From Neptunicoccus sediminis (GTDB lineage Bacteria; Pseudomonadota; Alphaproteobacteria; Rhodobacterales; Rhodobacteraceae), in assembly GCF_001719615.1 (NCBI RefSeq), contig NZ_MDVX01000001.1:1-64000 (forward strand): a stretch of 64,000 bases of DNA. The letters run 5' to 3'. A program made the translations under genes and the position numbers. This document shows positions 42,828 to 51,061 of the stretch, in pieces. The notes beneath the pieces are model-generated. The model worked only from the letters and a program-made list of their open reading frames with translations. It was not told the origin of the DNA and searched no databases. Each line of letters opens with the position of its first letter. The stretch's first letter is position 1.

Positions 42828-43348
42828 CAGTCAGGCTCGTTCACAAAGGCAGTATCCGCAACAAGAGGAATGCCGGTTTCAGAGGTGCCCGGAAACAGGG
42901 CAATGCCGTTGGGCATCAGCGGGTCGATGATAATGCAGGCACGAATATAGACGATCTCGTTGCGCGATCCCGGCGACCATGTGGTCACAGGTGCTATATC
43001 GTTTTCCTTGTCATAGCATTTGTAGTTCTTGGCATAGCCCACGGATGGATTGAAACGGTCCATCTCAAGGAAAAGGGTATCCGAGCAATCGTTAAACACC
43101 AGTGCTTTATCGCAGATTTCCTCCTTGATAAAATCGTGGGTATATAGCGGGCTGGCGAAAAGCCGTAACTCCCGCACCGTAATGTCGAGCGCCCGCTCCA
43201 GCATCATCTGTTTGGTCATGATGAGACCGGTTTCAAACACCCAGAAAAATCCGGTGAGAAACGTCGTCGCCACGATTACAAATTCGGCAGTGGAGGATCC
43301 GCGCTCGTCGTCGCGGAACCCCCTGAGTTTGTTAATGAACTTGAACAT
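42827..43348 (-). CDS. TadE-like pseudopilin
   Basis: This 173-residue protein starts with a basic segment and DERGSSTAEFVIVATTFLTGFFWVF (about 14-38), the same TadE pattern with the conserved glutamate at the fifth position of the processed helix. Four cysteines in the outer part (Cys99, 108, 130, 158 approximately) may form disulfides. It lies 24 bp after the TadG-like gene and is coupled to the following TadE-like gene. Confidence 0.8.
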   Translation of the reverse strand: MFKFINKLRGFRDDERGSSTAEFVIVATTFLTGFFWVFETGLIMTKQMMLERALDITVRELRLFASPLYTHDFIKEEICDKALVFNDCSDTLFLEMDRFNPSVGYAKNYKCYDKENDIAPVTTWSPGSRNEIVYIRACIIIDPLMPNGIALFPGTSETGIPLVADTAFVNEPD

Positions 43349-43372
43349 GACCTGCTCGCTTTATGCTTATGA

Positions 43373-45034
43373 TTATTGTGTCAGTTTCAGTTTCTGGATG
43401 GACGCCGCGATAGAGGCGAACACGGTGGTAATGTCAGTTCCGGCAGCCGGATAGAAATGGCTTTCGGTGCTGGCACAGTCTTTCAGCTTGCCGGACGTGG
43501 TGTCGTTTGTCTCATAGCCGATTGTGTAGACGATGATCCCGGAGTTTTCGGCTGCGGTACAGGCTGATGACATCACCGTATCGGCCTCGCCCATGTTCCG
43601 GCTGGACACATTTACCAGATCGTTCAAAGCGTTTTCCCGTGTAATGTTGTCGTAATAATCAGCCGGCATTTTGCCCCAGGCTTCATCCCACGGAAGTTGC
43701 CGGTAAGAAACCGTACCCAGCGCGGTTTTGATCAGATTGAACGTCGTAGAAGAAATCCAGGAGTCATTCGAAATATCAAACAGGCTGCCGGTGGAGGGCT
43801 TGCGCAGATAGAAGTTTGTCACCTCGACCGGATCGCCATAATAGCAGGTGATCCCGTACTGGCCGCAGTATTTTTCATATTTGCTGCCTGTGTAGGTTCT
43901 GCCGTAATAGGTCAGGTGCGTGAACGCGCCTGGTTCTTCTTCAACCACTTCCCAAAGATCGGAAAGTCCGGTGCGATATTCATCCTTGAAGCGGAACTCA
44001 TACGTATTGGCACCATCGCCCATCAGAATGATCACCTTCAGGGTCTCATGATCGGTGTAATCCGCCGGAATTCCAGCCAGGCCCGGATTGATGTCACCGT
44101 CAGCGATCAGGCCATCGGCAATAGGACGGAAGGAAGGATCAAGAAGGGCAAGGCCCCATTTCATGCCCAGATGTGCCGCAGTCCAGCCGCTGGTGCCAAG
44201 GCTGTCAATCTTTGTGTGCAGATTGGATTCGCTGCTTTCATAGGGCATGATTTCATATTTCGACTCCCCCATGCAGGTTTCATAACTGCTGTTGAAATCC
44301 TGAAAATCACCATACAAAGCGGTAAACACGCCCTGTTTCAGGCTGGAAGTCGGATCAATCGCCACTTCGCTGAAGCTGGCATCGGAGAAATCCAGACAGT
44401 TTGACAAAGTATGCGTTACCGCAACATTCAACCTGCTGAAGATCGAATCCGGCGGCGTCACGTTGTGGTTGAACGGAACGACAGAGATCGAAACAGTGTC
44501 CGGGTCCACACCGGTCAACATGGTCGTCACGAACTCTTTCGCAGCGGTTTTTAGGTTGCGCAGCTTGCTGCCAGCCATAGAGCCGGAAACGTCAAGCACC
44601 AGAGAAATTTCGAGGTTCGGGATCCGTTCGGAAGCTGCACTGCGCGCGGTGATCGGCATTTCTTCGATACCGGCCATAGAAAGAAACCACGTATCCAGAT
44701 TGGCCGTAGCCGTCGCAGAAACTGTCCTTGCGTTGGTGGCGACAATCGAATTCACGTCTACCGTAAAGGCATCAATCGTGACCACTTTGGACATGTAGTC
44801 CTTTACAACCACATCGGGGTCTTGCGTCTGTTTCAGCGAAGCCGCTGCAAGAACCGCACGATCCAGATTGTACTGAATGGACGACCGCAGGTTTTCATGA
44901 CGGGCAAGATCAACGGCCGTACCACCGACCAGGAACATTGCCGAAAATACGACGAGTATGAATACGATGATGGACCCTTTTTCATCATCCTTATACCCGC
45001 GATTAACCAGTTTCTTCTTTAATGACGTCAGCAT
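43373..45034 (-). CDS. TadG-like protein with von Willebrand A domain
   Basis: This 553-residue protein has a pseudopilin-like N-terminus (DEKGSIIVFILVVFSAMFLVGGTAVDLAR, in two parts; about 17-45) and a VWA domain from about residue 140 with the metal-ion motif DVSGS (148-152), interrupted by a long insertion (about 200-480) before the C-terminal VWA part with YTIGYETND. Such TadG-type proteins are thought to help anchor Tad pili. It heads a three-gene group. The long insert with Tyr and Cys is unusual and may define what it binds. Confidence 0.82.
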   Translation of the reverse strand: MLTSLKKKLVNRGYKDDEKGSIIVFILVVFSAMFLVGGTAVDLARHENLRSSIQYNLDRAVLAAASLKQTQDPDVVVKDYMSKVVTIDAFTVDVNSIVATNARTVSATATANLDTWFLSMAGIEEMPITARSAASERIPNLEISLVLDVSGSMAGSKLRNLKTAAKEFVTTMLTGVDPDTVSISVVPFNHNVTPPDSIFSRLNVAVTHTLSNCLDFSDASFSEVAIDPTSSLKQGVFTALYGDFQDFNSSYETCMGESKYEIMPYESSESNLHTKIDSLGTSGWTAAHLGMKWGLALLDPSFRPIADGLIADGDINPGLAGIPADYTDHETLKVIILMGDGANTYEFRFKDEYRTGLSDLWEVVEEEPGAFTHLTYYGRTYTGSKYEKYCGQYGITCYYGDPVEVTNFYLRKPSTGSLFDISNDSWISSTTFNLIKTALGTVSYRQLPWDEAWGKMPADYYDNITRENALNDLVNVSSRNMGEADTVMSSACTAAENSGIIVYTIGYETNDTTSGKLKDCASTESHFYPAAGTDITTVFASIAASIQKLKLTQ

Positions 45035-45488
45035 GTGACACCCCTCTCTCTGATACGCGCTCAGAACGGTCCGAGGGAATCACCCAAGGGCCAGAATACT
45101 ATTTAAGCTTGATCAATATGCCTGAGATGCGGGGCGAAAATACGGCGGATAAGCACCGTTTCGGAAACAATAAAGGCTGGATTACAAACAATTTCATTCA
45201 TTTTGAGAAGGCAGATTTTCCGGTCAGACAGGGTCCAACACGCGGATTCTGTTAACTTTATAAGTATTTTGGAAAAACGCGCCAAATTTTCCTAAAATCA
45301 GGTTTTGGCCAATTTGTCGGTATATTTGGAAACACTCTGCACGGACGATGACACATTCCGGCCGCATTTCCGAAGCATCCGTTCCCTTGGGTTTCAGGCT
45401 GATTCCATTCCCCTGATCGGCAAAAACCCGATCAAAATCACCCCTGAGACTTGCCACCGCCGCCCAATTATGGCTGTAAGCCCGCATC
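45035..45488. other. Intergenic region upstream of the TadG-like gene
   Basis: This 454-bp stretch between the TadG-like start and the tRNA is more A/T-rich than its surroundings. It should hold the promoter of the Tad group. No gene, repeat or strong hairpin stands out. Confidence 0.5.
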
Positions 45489-45565
45489 GGCCCCGTGGCT
45501 CAACTGGATAGAGCAGCCCCCTCCTAAGGGGCAGGTTGCAGGTTCGAATCCTGCCGGGGTCGCCA
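45489..45565 (+). tRNA. tRNA-Arg (anticodon CCT)
   Basis: The 77-base gene folds as a full cloverleaf: acceptor stem GGCCCCG with CGGGGTC (one G-T pair), anticodon stem GCCCC/GGGGC around loop CTCCTAA with anticodon CCT, T arm GCAGG-TTCGAAT-CCTGC, discriminator G and encoded CCA at 45563-45565. It reads AGG codons, which are rare in this GC-rich genome. The site is a common target of integrative elements, but no integrase or repeat is seen here. Confidence 0.96.
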
Positions 45566-45610
45566 GAATCCGGGGATGCAGTCTCCTGCATCTCCGGTTA
45601 ACTTTTCAGA

Positions 45611-45976
45611 TCAGGCGGCCATAACCTCTGGCAGCGCGACCACGGCGATCATTTCGACGCGCATGCCCGGACGGGCGAGCGATGTGCCGCCGGTGGCCCG
45701 TGCGGGTGGTGCCTTGGCGCAGACCCATTCGTCCCAGACAGCGTTCATGCCCTGAAAGTCGTCCATATTGGCCAGCCAGACCTGTACGGAGGCAATATCG
45801 GCCTTTTGAGCACCCAGATCGGCAACGACCTTATCCAGTTTAGCCAGCACCTGACGGGTCTGCGTGGTGATGTCGGCGGTCAGGTCGTCGGGCACCTGCC
45901 CTGCCAGAAACGCGATGTTTCCGATGGTGACGGCCTGGCTCATACGGGGGCCGGGGTTGAGGCGGGAGAGTGTCAT
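45611..45976 (-). CDS. ridA: RidA-family enamine/imine deaminase
   Basis: This 121-residue protein of the RidA/YjgF family has GNIAFLAGQVPDD (about 18-30) and the C-terminal RPGMRVEMIAVVALPE, with the arginine that binds the carboxylate of reactive enamines. Such proteins hydrolyse 2-aminoacrylate-type imines to ketoacids and ammonia. AAAGGAC sits seven bases before ATG 45976. It is the last gene of the catabolic group, 13 bp after a DUF3726-like gene, which suggests that the pathway has an enamine or imine intermediate. Confidence 0.85.
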   Translation of the reverse strand: MTLSRLNPGPRMSQAVTIGNIAFLAGQVPDDLTADITTQTRQVLAKLDKVVADLGAQKADIASVQVWLANMDDFQGMNAVWDEWVCAKAPPARATGGTSLARPGMRVEMIAVVALPEVMAA

Positions 45977-45989
45977 GACAGGTCCTTTG

Positions 45990-46715
45990 TTAATCATTGT
46001 CACTGAGGTTTGATCCAGCACCAGCGCGAGAGGCTTCTGTGGCAGGCACAGTGGTGCGCATGGCAAATTTGTTCAGCACTGCAACGGTTGCAGCAGTGGT
46101 CTGGGCGTTGGGACTTGTGGTCGGGCAAGGCTGGTGGCAGGGGGCTTTCTCTACGCCCAGTGTCAGCGAAAGCTGCGACACACTTAAGGCGTCTGCCGCC
46201 GCATCGAGCCATTTCTCGGCCCCGTCGATACGCAATTGGCCGCCGTCCCAACACAGCACAAACGACAGATCGTTCCTGCGCCCGAGTTCCGACAAAAACG
46301 GCACCAGCAGGATCGGAGCGTTTACCGGCCCAAGGGAAAGTGCGGATTCGGGAGCCGGTCCTTCGGGCAGGTCCGCGTAATCGCAAAGTGTGGCGCCAAG
46401 GATGATCGGACAGGCCGCCTGCCCTTTCGCGTTCTGCCACGCGCCCGGTGTCACAGCAGGGCACAGATCCTCCCAGTCCAACCCCTCGGCCTGTTCCAGA
46501 TGACTGCGCAATTGGGTCGGGCCGTCGATGCCGTGGGACACCAGCCAAGCAGCGGCAAACCCCGCTTCTTCGGCCATGCCCCAGCTCATACCGACACCGC
46601 GGGCCGCTTTGGTACAAAGCGCTGCCGCTTCGTTGCAGGACAAAGGCGCGTGTTCGTTTCCTGCAAACTGCGGGGCGGTTTCGCCTCGGGTCTGGTCGTG
46701 GGGATCGGCGCTCAT
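45990..46715 (-). CDS. DUF3726-like protein of unknown function
   Basis: This 241-residue protein has LSCNEAAALCTKAARGVGMSWGMAEEAGFAA in two parts (about 25-55), which looks like the conserved N-terminus of the DUF3726 family. The rest has no motif that I recognise. No signal peptide or membrane segment is seen. Its start overlaps the stop of the 558-residue protein upstream (ATGA), so the two are made together and may form a complex. Function is unknown. Confidence 0.7.
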   Translation of the reverse strand: MSADPHDQTRGETAPQFAGNEHAPLSCNEAAALCTKAARGVGMSWGMAEEAGFAAAWLVSHGIDGPTQLRSHLEQAEGLDWEDLCPAVTPGAWQNAKGQAACPIILGATLCDYADLPEGPAPESALSLGPVNAPILLVPFLSELGRRNDLSFVLCWDGGQLRIDGAEKWLDAAADALSVSQLSLTLGVEKAPCHQPCPTTSPNAQTTAATVAVLNKFAMRTTVPATEASRAGAGSNLSDND

Positions 46716-48388
46716 ACGTTGGCCTCCTGCTTGATTTCGTCAGGGAAAGGGGCGCCGGCAAACAGGTTGATCCGCACCCATCTGTCAGAGCGGGGATCGA
46801 ACTGGCTTGCACCGAAAAACGCCAGCTTGCAGCGCAACAGGTCAATTGGCAGCATATCCGCCGCAATCAGATTGTCCCGCACTTCGGCATAGGGGTGGGA
46901 TTGCGCGATCTGGGCCCGCCGGACGGCGTAGCGGTGCTCGGGGTGGGACAGCAGAAGTGCTGCCACCGGCTGACTGGCATCGTAATCTTTAACAGTGTCG
47001 TAAAGCTCTGAGATCAGACGGGCGATACACAGGGGTTGTTCCAGCGTAGCGCCTTCTTCAGTGGCGCGCTCTCCCAAGCGGGGTTCGAGTTTTTCTTCGG
47101 AAACATACCAGAACCGCGCCACATTTTCAGGGGTGCTAAAGTCTATATCAAGCGCCCAGCGGTAGTCCGTTTCCAGACATTGACGCAGCGCGGCCACTGT
47201 CATGGCCCCGTTGATATGAAAGCTCGCCGCCTCATCCGCGCCCATGTGATCGGCCAGTTCATCCACCAGCGCGCCGTGGGGTTCCAGCATCAAGGACAAC
47301 AATGTCTCTTGCCCTTCAAGGCTGAGCGTCGCAGCCCCCCAAGACCACAGCGCATCCCAAGGGTGGTCTGTTGTCCAGTCCCAAGAGCCAAGCGAGTCCT
47401 CGATCAGCGAAAGATCGCGGCGCAGCTCTGCCAGTTTGGCAGTCTGGACCGGATGTTCGGAATGCCAGATCTGGGCGTTTTCCTTGGCGAGGTGCAGCAC
47501 ACGGGTCAGGTCTGACACCGCTTGCGCGCGGGCGGCGGGTTGCGCCCGCACCCGTGCCAGCGCTTCTTCGCGGGCCATGATCCAGTTGTTCAGCAGAACA
47601 GGGTGGCGCACAATAAACGGCGCCATGCCCAGTCCGGTGGAATTGCCGACGCCAAGACTGCGGCGGGTGGCGCGGTCCAGTGTTACCGCCTGTGTACCGC
47701 CACGCGCCGCAGCGATATGTTCGACGATATCCACTGTAAAGGCGCGGATCAGCCAGACGGTCAGCATTTCCACCTGAAAGGGCGCGGCCAGTTCGGGACG
47801 CTCTGCGATATAGATCCGGTCTGATGCGCCGAATTTGCCAGAGCCATAGACCGCTGTGGTGCGCATCAGATAGCCCACCGCGCGGATTTCTTCCGCGTCG
47901 GGTTGGCGTCCTTGTGAAAGCGCCTCAACCACATGGTTGAACAGGCGCACGGAACGGTTGGCACGGGCCAGCGTCAGTTCTTTGGATGTGACGCGACCGG
48001 CCTCCTGATAGGGGACGTTTTGCGCCAGCCTTTGGATGTCCGCGTCTGTCGGGTCGCCGTCAAACAAGGTAAAGGTCGCATCCCAAGCGGTGGCGATCAC
48101 CCTGTCGGAACGCATTTCGGGCGGCAGGTCATGGGCGAAGGCAACAAGGCTATAGGTGCGTCCGGCACTTTTCACGCGGTACACCCCGTGGCCGACGCCT
48201 CTGGCATCCACCTTCCAGACCGGACGGTCAATGTCCCAATCCGCCCCCCGCAAGCGGCGCAACATCACGCGCAGGAACGACAAGCGTGTGGGATGACCGC
48301 ATCCCATACGGGCCAGTCGCATCACCTCGGCTGCGGGACGCCTGTAGCGGGCTACGTCCTGCGTGGTGATCGAAGGTGTGACAGACAT
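46712..48388 (-). CDS. Unrecognised 558-residue protein in the BCCT/RidA gene group
   Basis: I do not recognise a family. The protein is soluble, mostly helical in appearance, without signal peptide. It has a Trp-rich middle (SWDWTTDHPWDALWSWG, about 350-366), several His/Asp/Glu clusters and GVGNSTGLGMAPF (about 255-267), a glycine-rich loop that could bind a nucleotide or cofactor. It lies 66 bp after the BCCT transporter and is coupled to a DUF3726-like gene. With RidA, a dipeptidase homologue and an aldehyde dehydrogenase in the same group, it is a good candidate for the first or ring-opening enzyme of a pathway. Confidence 0.62.
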   Translation of the reverse strand: MSVTPSITTQDVARYRRPAAEVMRLARMGCGHPTRLSFLRVMLRRLRGADWDIDRPVWKVDARGVGHGVYRVKSAGRTYSLVAFAHDLPPEMRSDRVIATAWDATFTLFDGDPTDADIQRLAQNVPYQEAGRVTSKELTLARANRSVRLFNHVVEALSQGRQPDAEEIRAVGYLMRTTAVYGSGKFGASDRIYIAERPELAAPFQVEMLTVWLIRAFTVDIVEHIAAARGGTQAVTLDRATRRSLGVGNSTGLGMAPFIVRHPVLLNNWIMAREEALARVRAQPAARAQAVSDLTRVLHLAKENAQIWHSEHPVQTAKLAELRRDLSLIEDSLGSWDWTTDHPWDALWSWGAATLSLEGQETLLSLMLEPHGALVDELADHMGADEAASFHINGAMTVAALRQCLETDYRWALDIDFSTPENVARFWYVSEEKLEPRLGERATEEGATLEQPLCIARLISELYDTVKDYDASQPVAALLLSHPEHRYAVRRAQIAQSHPYAEVRDNLIAADMLPIDLLRCKLAFFGASQFDPRSDRWVRINLFAGAPFPDEIKQEANV

Positions 48389-48454
48389 CGCGGTTCCCCC
48401 CAGAGACCTAAATTCGGTGAAGGTATGGCGCCCTCCGGCGCCATACCGTTTGCA

Positions 48455-50020
48455 TCAGACCGGTGCAGTCGTGGCCGTTGGCTTGCGCCCCAGCATCCAT
48501 GTAATCCGCAGGGCGTCCCACAGGGAAGGTAACAGCAGAAGCGACACAGGCACAGCCGTCACAACGATGAAGCTTTGCAGCTTGCCGATGCCCCCGGCGC
48601 CGGTAGAGATCAGGATCAGAGCCATCACACCCATCGCCAGCCCCCAGAAGGCGCGCATGGCGCTGGAAGGTTCGCCGTCGGACATGGTGGTCGAGATCAC
48701 ATAGCTCATGGAGTCGCTGGTGGTGGCGACAAAACACATGGTCAGCACCAGAAACAGCACCGACAGAATCATCCCCATAGGCATCGCCTGAGTAATCGCC
48801 AGCAGACCCGCAGGCAGGTTAAAGCCTTCAAACGGGCCGGAGATCACGCCGGGTTCCGCGATTTCAAAGAAGATGCCCGAACCGCCGATGATCGTGAACC
48901 AGAAGTTGGTGATCAGCGGTGCCATCACAGACAGGGTCAGAATGATCTGACGGATAGAGCGACCACGGCTGATACGGGCGATAAAGATCGCCATCAGCGG
49001 ACCATAGCCCATGAACCAGCCCCAGAAGAACACAGTCCACCAGCCCAGCCAGCCTGCATCCCCGAACAGAGCCGCGTCACCGCGATAAAGGGTCAGATCA
49101 AAGAAATGGGTCAGATAGACCTGCATACCGCCAAAGAAGCCGGCGAAAATTTCTGTGGTGGGACCGGCAATCAGCATGAAAACCAGAAGGATCACAGCAA
49201 GCACAACATTGATCTGCGACAGGAGTTTGATGCCTTTGGCAAGGCCGGTGATCGCAGACACGGTGTAGATCGCAACCAGTGACAGAATGGCAATGGACTG
49301 GGTAGTGAAATTATCCGGAATGCCAGTCAACTCGTTCAGACCATAGGACAGTTGCAGCCCCAGAAAGCCGATTGGCCCGACCGTGCCCGCCACAACCGCA
49401 ATCACGCAGGACGCATCTGCAATCAGGCCAATCGGCCCGTGCAAGGCACGCTCTTTGAACACCGGATAAAGCAGGGTGCGTGGTGCCAGCGGCAGACCTT
49501 TGTCATAGTGGTAATGCATTAGCATCACAGTGGTCAGCGACCCGAGGATCGCCCAAGCCAGAAAGCCCCAGTGCAGGAAACTCTGGGCCAGTGCAGCATT
49601 GGCCTGTGCTTCGACGTCCCCGCTCAGATCGCCAAACAGGGGCGGTGTGGACAGGAAATGGGCGATAGGTTCGCCTGCGGCCCAAAACACACCGCCACCG
49701 GCAAGCAGGGTACACATGATCATGGAGCCCCAGCTGAAGCTGCTGAACTCTGGCAGGGCAAGACCGCCCATGACCGTTTTGGACCCCGGCAGCACGCAAA
49801 GGACCAGACCGATCAGAAAGGTCGCCAGCAAAAGGATTTGCCAGTAAAGGCCGAAATACTTGGCCGAGAAGGCAAAGGCGCTGTCCACCAGTGCGGACAA
49901 TCCTTCGATATTAAAGAAAGCATAGGCGCAAAACAGCGCGATGAACCCTCCGGTGATGGCGAAAAGCGCCTTGTCTATCCGGCCGGTTGGCTGGCCTGTT
50001 GTTCTACTCGTATCGCTCAT
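48455..50020 (-). CDS. BCCT-family transporter with altered signature
   Basis: This 521-residue transporter has twelve hydrophobic segments and BCCT hallmarks such as GGGVFWAAGEPIAHFLSTPP (about 97-116) and FIARISRGRSIR (about 331-342). The signature in TM8, normally rich in Trp for gripping a quaternary ammonium group, reads WWTVFFWGWFMGYGP: a Gly-Tyr-Gly takes the place of the usual Trp-Ser-Pro part. The substrate may thus be a betaine-like or other zwitterion. GGAGGACTAAG precedes ATG 50020. It opens the group with the unknown 558-residue protein and follows the M19 gene by 54 bp. Confidence 0.82.
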   Translation of the reverse strand: MSDTSRTTGQPTGRIDKALFAITGGFIALFCAYAFFNIEGLSALVDSAFAFSAKYFGLYWQILLLATFLIGLVLCVLPGSKTVMGGLALPEFSSFSWGSMIMCTLLAGGGVFWAAGEPIAHFLSTPPLFGDLSGDVEAQANAALAQSFLHWGFLAWAILGSLTTVMLMHYHYDKGLPLAPRTLLYPVFKERALHGPIGLIADASCVIAVVAGTVGPIGFLGLQLSYGLNELTGIPDNFTTQSIAILSLVAIYTVSAITGLAKGIKLLSQINVVLAVILLVFMLIAGPTTEIFAGFFGGMQVYLTHFFDLTLYRGDAALFGDAGWLGWWTVFFWGWFMGYGPLMAIFIARISRGRSIRQIILTLSVMAPLITNFWFTIIGGSGIFFEIAEPGVISGPFEGFNLPAGLLAITQAMPMGMILSVLFLVLTMCFVATTSDSMSYVISTTMSDGEPSSAMRAFWGLAMGVMALILISTGAGGIGKLQSFIVVTAVPVSLLLLPSLWDALRITWMLGRKPTATTAPV

Positions 50021-50074
50021 CTTAGTCCTCCACAAAGCGATTGCACATGGCCTGCTGGCCGCGAAAAAATAGTC

Positions 50075-51061
50075 TTAAGGGACGGATTGCGCCCCGAAGC
50101 TCTGTTCAAAAAATTTCAACCAGTTGTCGCCCATCACGCCGTCGGTCGTGGTCTCATCCAGTCCTGCGGCCCGCAAACCGGCGCGGATTCCCGCCAGATC
50201 GCGGTTGTCATGGAACCAGTCAGGCATGGGCGGGAAACCGGCATTGTCGGCACTGCCTTCGCCATAGTCGATGACCTTGGTCCAGCGCCCGACCCGCATC
50301 CATTCAACGATACTGTCAGGCTGGTCCTGACACAGATCCGTGCCAATCCCGACCTGCCCTGCGCCCACCAGATCAACCGCCAGCGCTGCCATATCGCACC
50401 ATGACTGGAGCGTGCATTGGCTGGCGTCTTTCAGGTGATGGGGATAGATCGACAGCCCCAGAAACCCGCCGCTTTTGCCCAGCGCGCGCAGCAGATCATC
50501 GGATTTGTTGCGCAGGGCGGCGTGCCAGCTGGATGGATTGGCATGGCTGATGGTGATGGGACGGGTGGAATGCTCAATCGCCTCAAAGGTAGAACGCTCA
50601 CCCGAGTGGCTCATGTCCACTACCAGACCGACGCGGTTCATTTCGGCCACCACCTGACGGCCCATGCGGGTCAGTCCGGTGTCATCATCCTCGTAACAGC
50701 CTGACGCCAGCAGCGACTGGTTGTTATACGTCAGTTGCATAAACCGCAGACCGAGCGTGTGCAGCACCTCAACCAGCCCGATGTCATCTTCGATACAGGA
50801 CGGGTTTTGCGACCCGAAAAAGATCGCTGTGCGGCCGGTTTCACGGGCGCGGCGTACATCGTCAGCGGTGCGGCCCTGAAAGATCAGGTCGGGGAATTGT
50901 TCAAACCAGCGGTTCCATTGCTCGATCACCAGAACCGTTTCGCGAAAGGTCTCGTGGTAAGTGATGGTGACGTGGACAGCGTCCACGCCCCCCGCACGCA
51001 TCTCGCGAAAGATTTTCTCAGACCAATTGGCGTATTGCAAACCGTCGATCAGATAGCTCAT
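50075..51061 (-). CDS. M19 (membrane dipeptidase) homologue with lost metal ligands
   Basis: This 328-residue protein has the M19 amidohydrolase-like barrel, with LTYNNQSLLASG, DMSHSGERST, ISHANPSSW and GIGTDL in family order. However, the N-terminal metal motif DGHND reads DGLQY (residues 6-10) and the bridging glutamate region reads FGSQNPS. The two later histidines and an aspartate remain. It is thus unlikely to be a normal two-zinc dipeptidase and resembles M19-like proteins found beside dimethylglycine/betaine genes in pseudomonads. It overlaps the aldehyde dehydrogenase gene by ATGA. Confidence 0.78.
   Translation of the reverse strand: MSYLIDGLQYANWSEKIFREMRAGGVDAVHVTITYHETFRETVLVIEQWNRWFEQFPDLIFQGRTADDVRRARETGRTAIFFGSQNPSCIEDDIGLVEVLHTLGLRFMQLTYNNQSLLASGCYEDDDTGLTRMGRQVVAEMNRVGLVVDMSHSGERSTFEAIEHSTRPITISHANPSSWHAALRNKSDDLLRALGKSGGFLGLSIYPHHLKDASQCTLQSWCDMAALAVDLVGAGQVGIGTDLCQDQPDSIVEWMRVGRWTKVIDYGEGSADNAGFPPMPDWFHDNRDLAGIRAGLRAAGLDETTTDGVMGDNWLKFFEQSFGAQSVP

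Noticed and set aside
45394-45591. A 65-residue open frame on the minus strand across the tRNA
   Set aside because: It is the antisense translation of the tRNA-Arg gene, with the well-known false GRIRTCNLPLRRGLLYPVEP-type sequence seen at many tRNA genes.
45489-45610. An integration site at the tRNA-Arg gene
   Set aside because: No integrase gene, no repeated tRNA 3' end and no mobile genes are present nearby.
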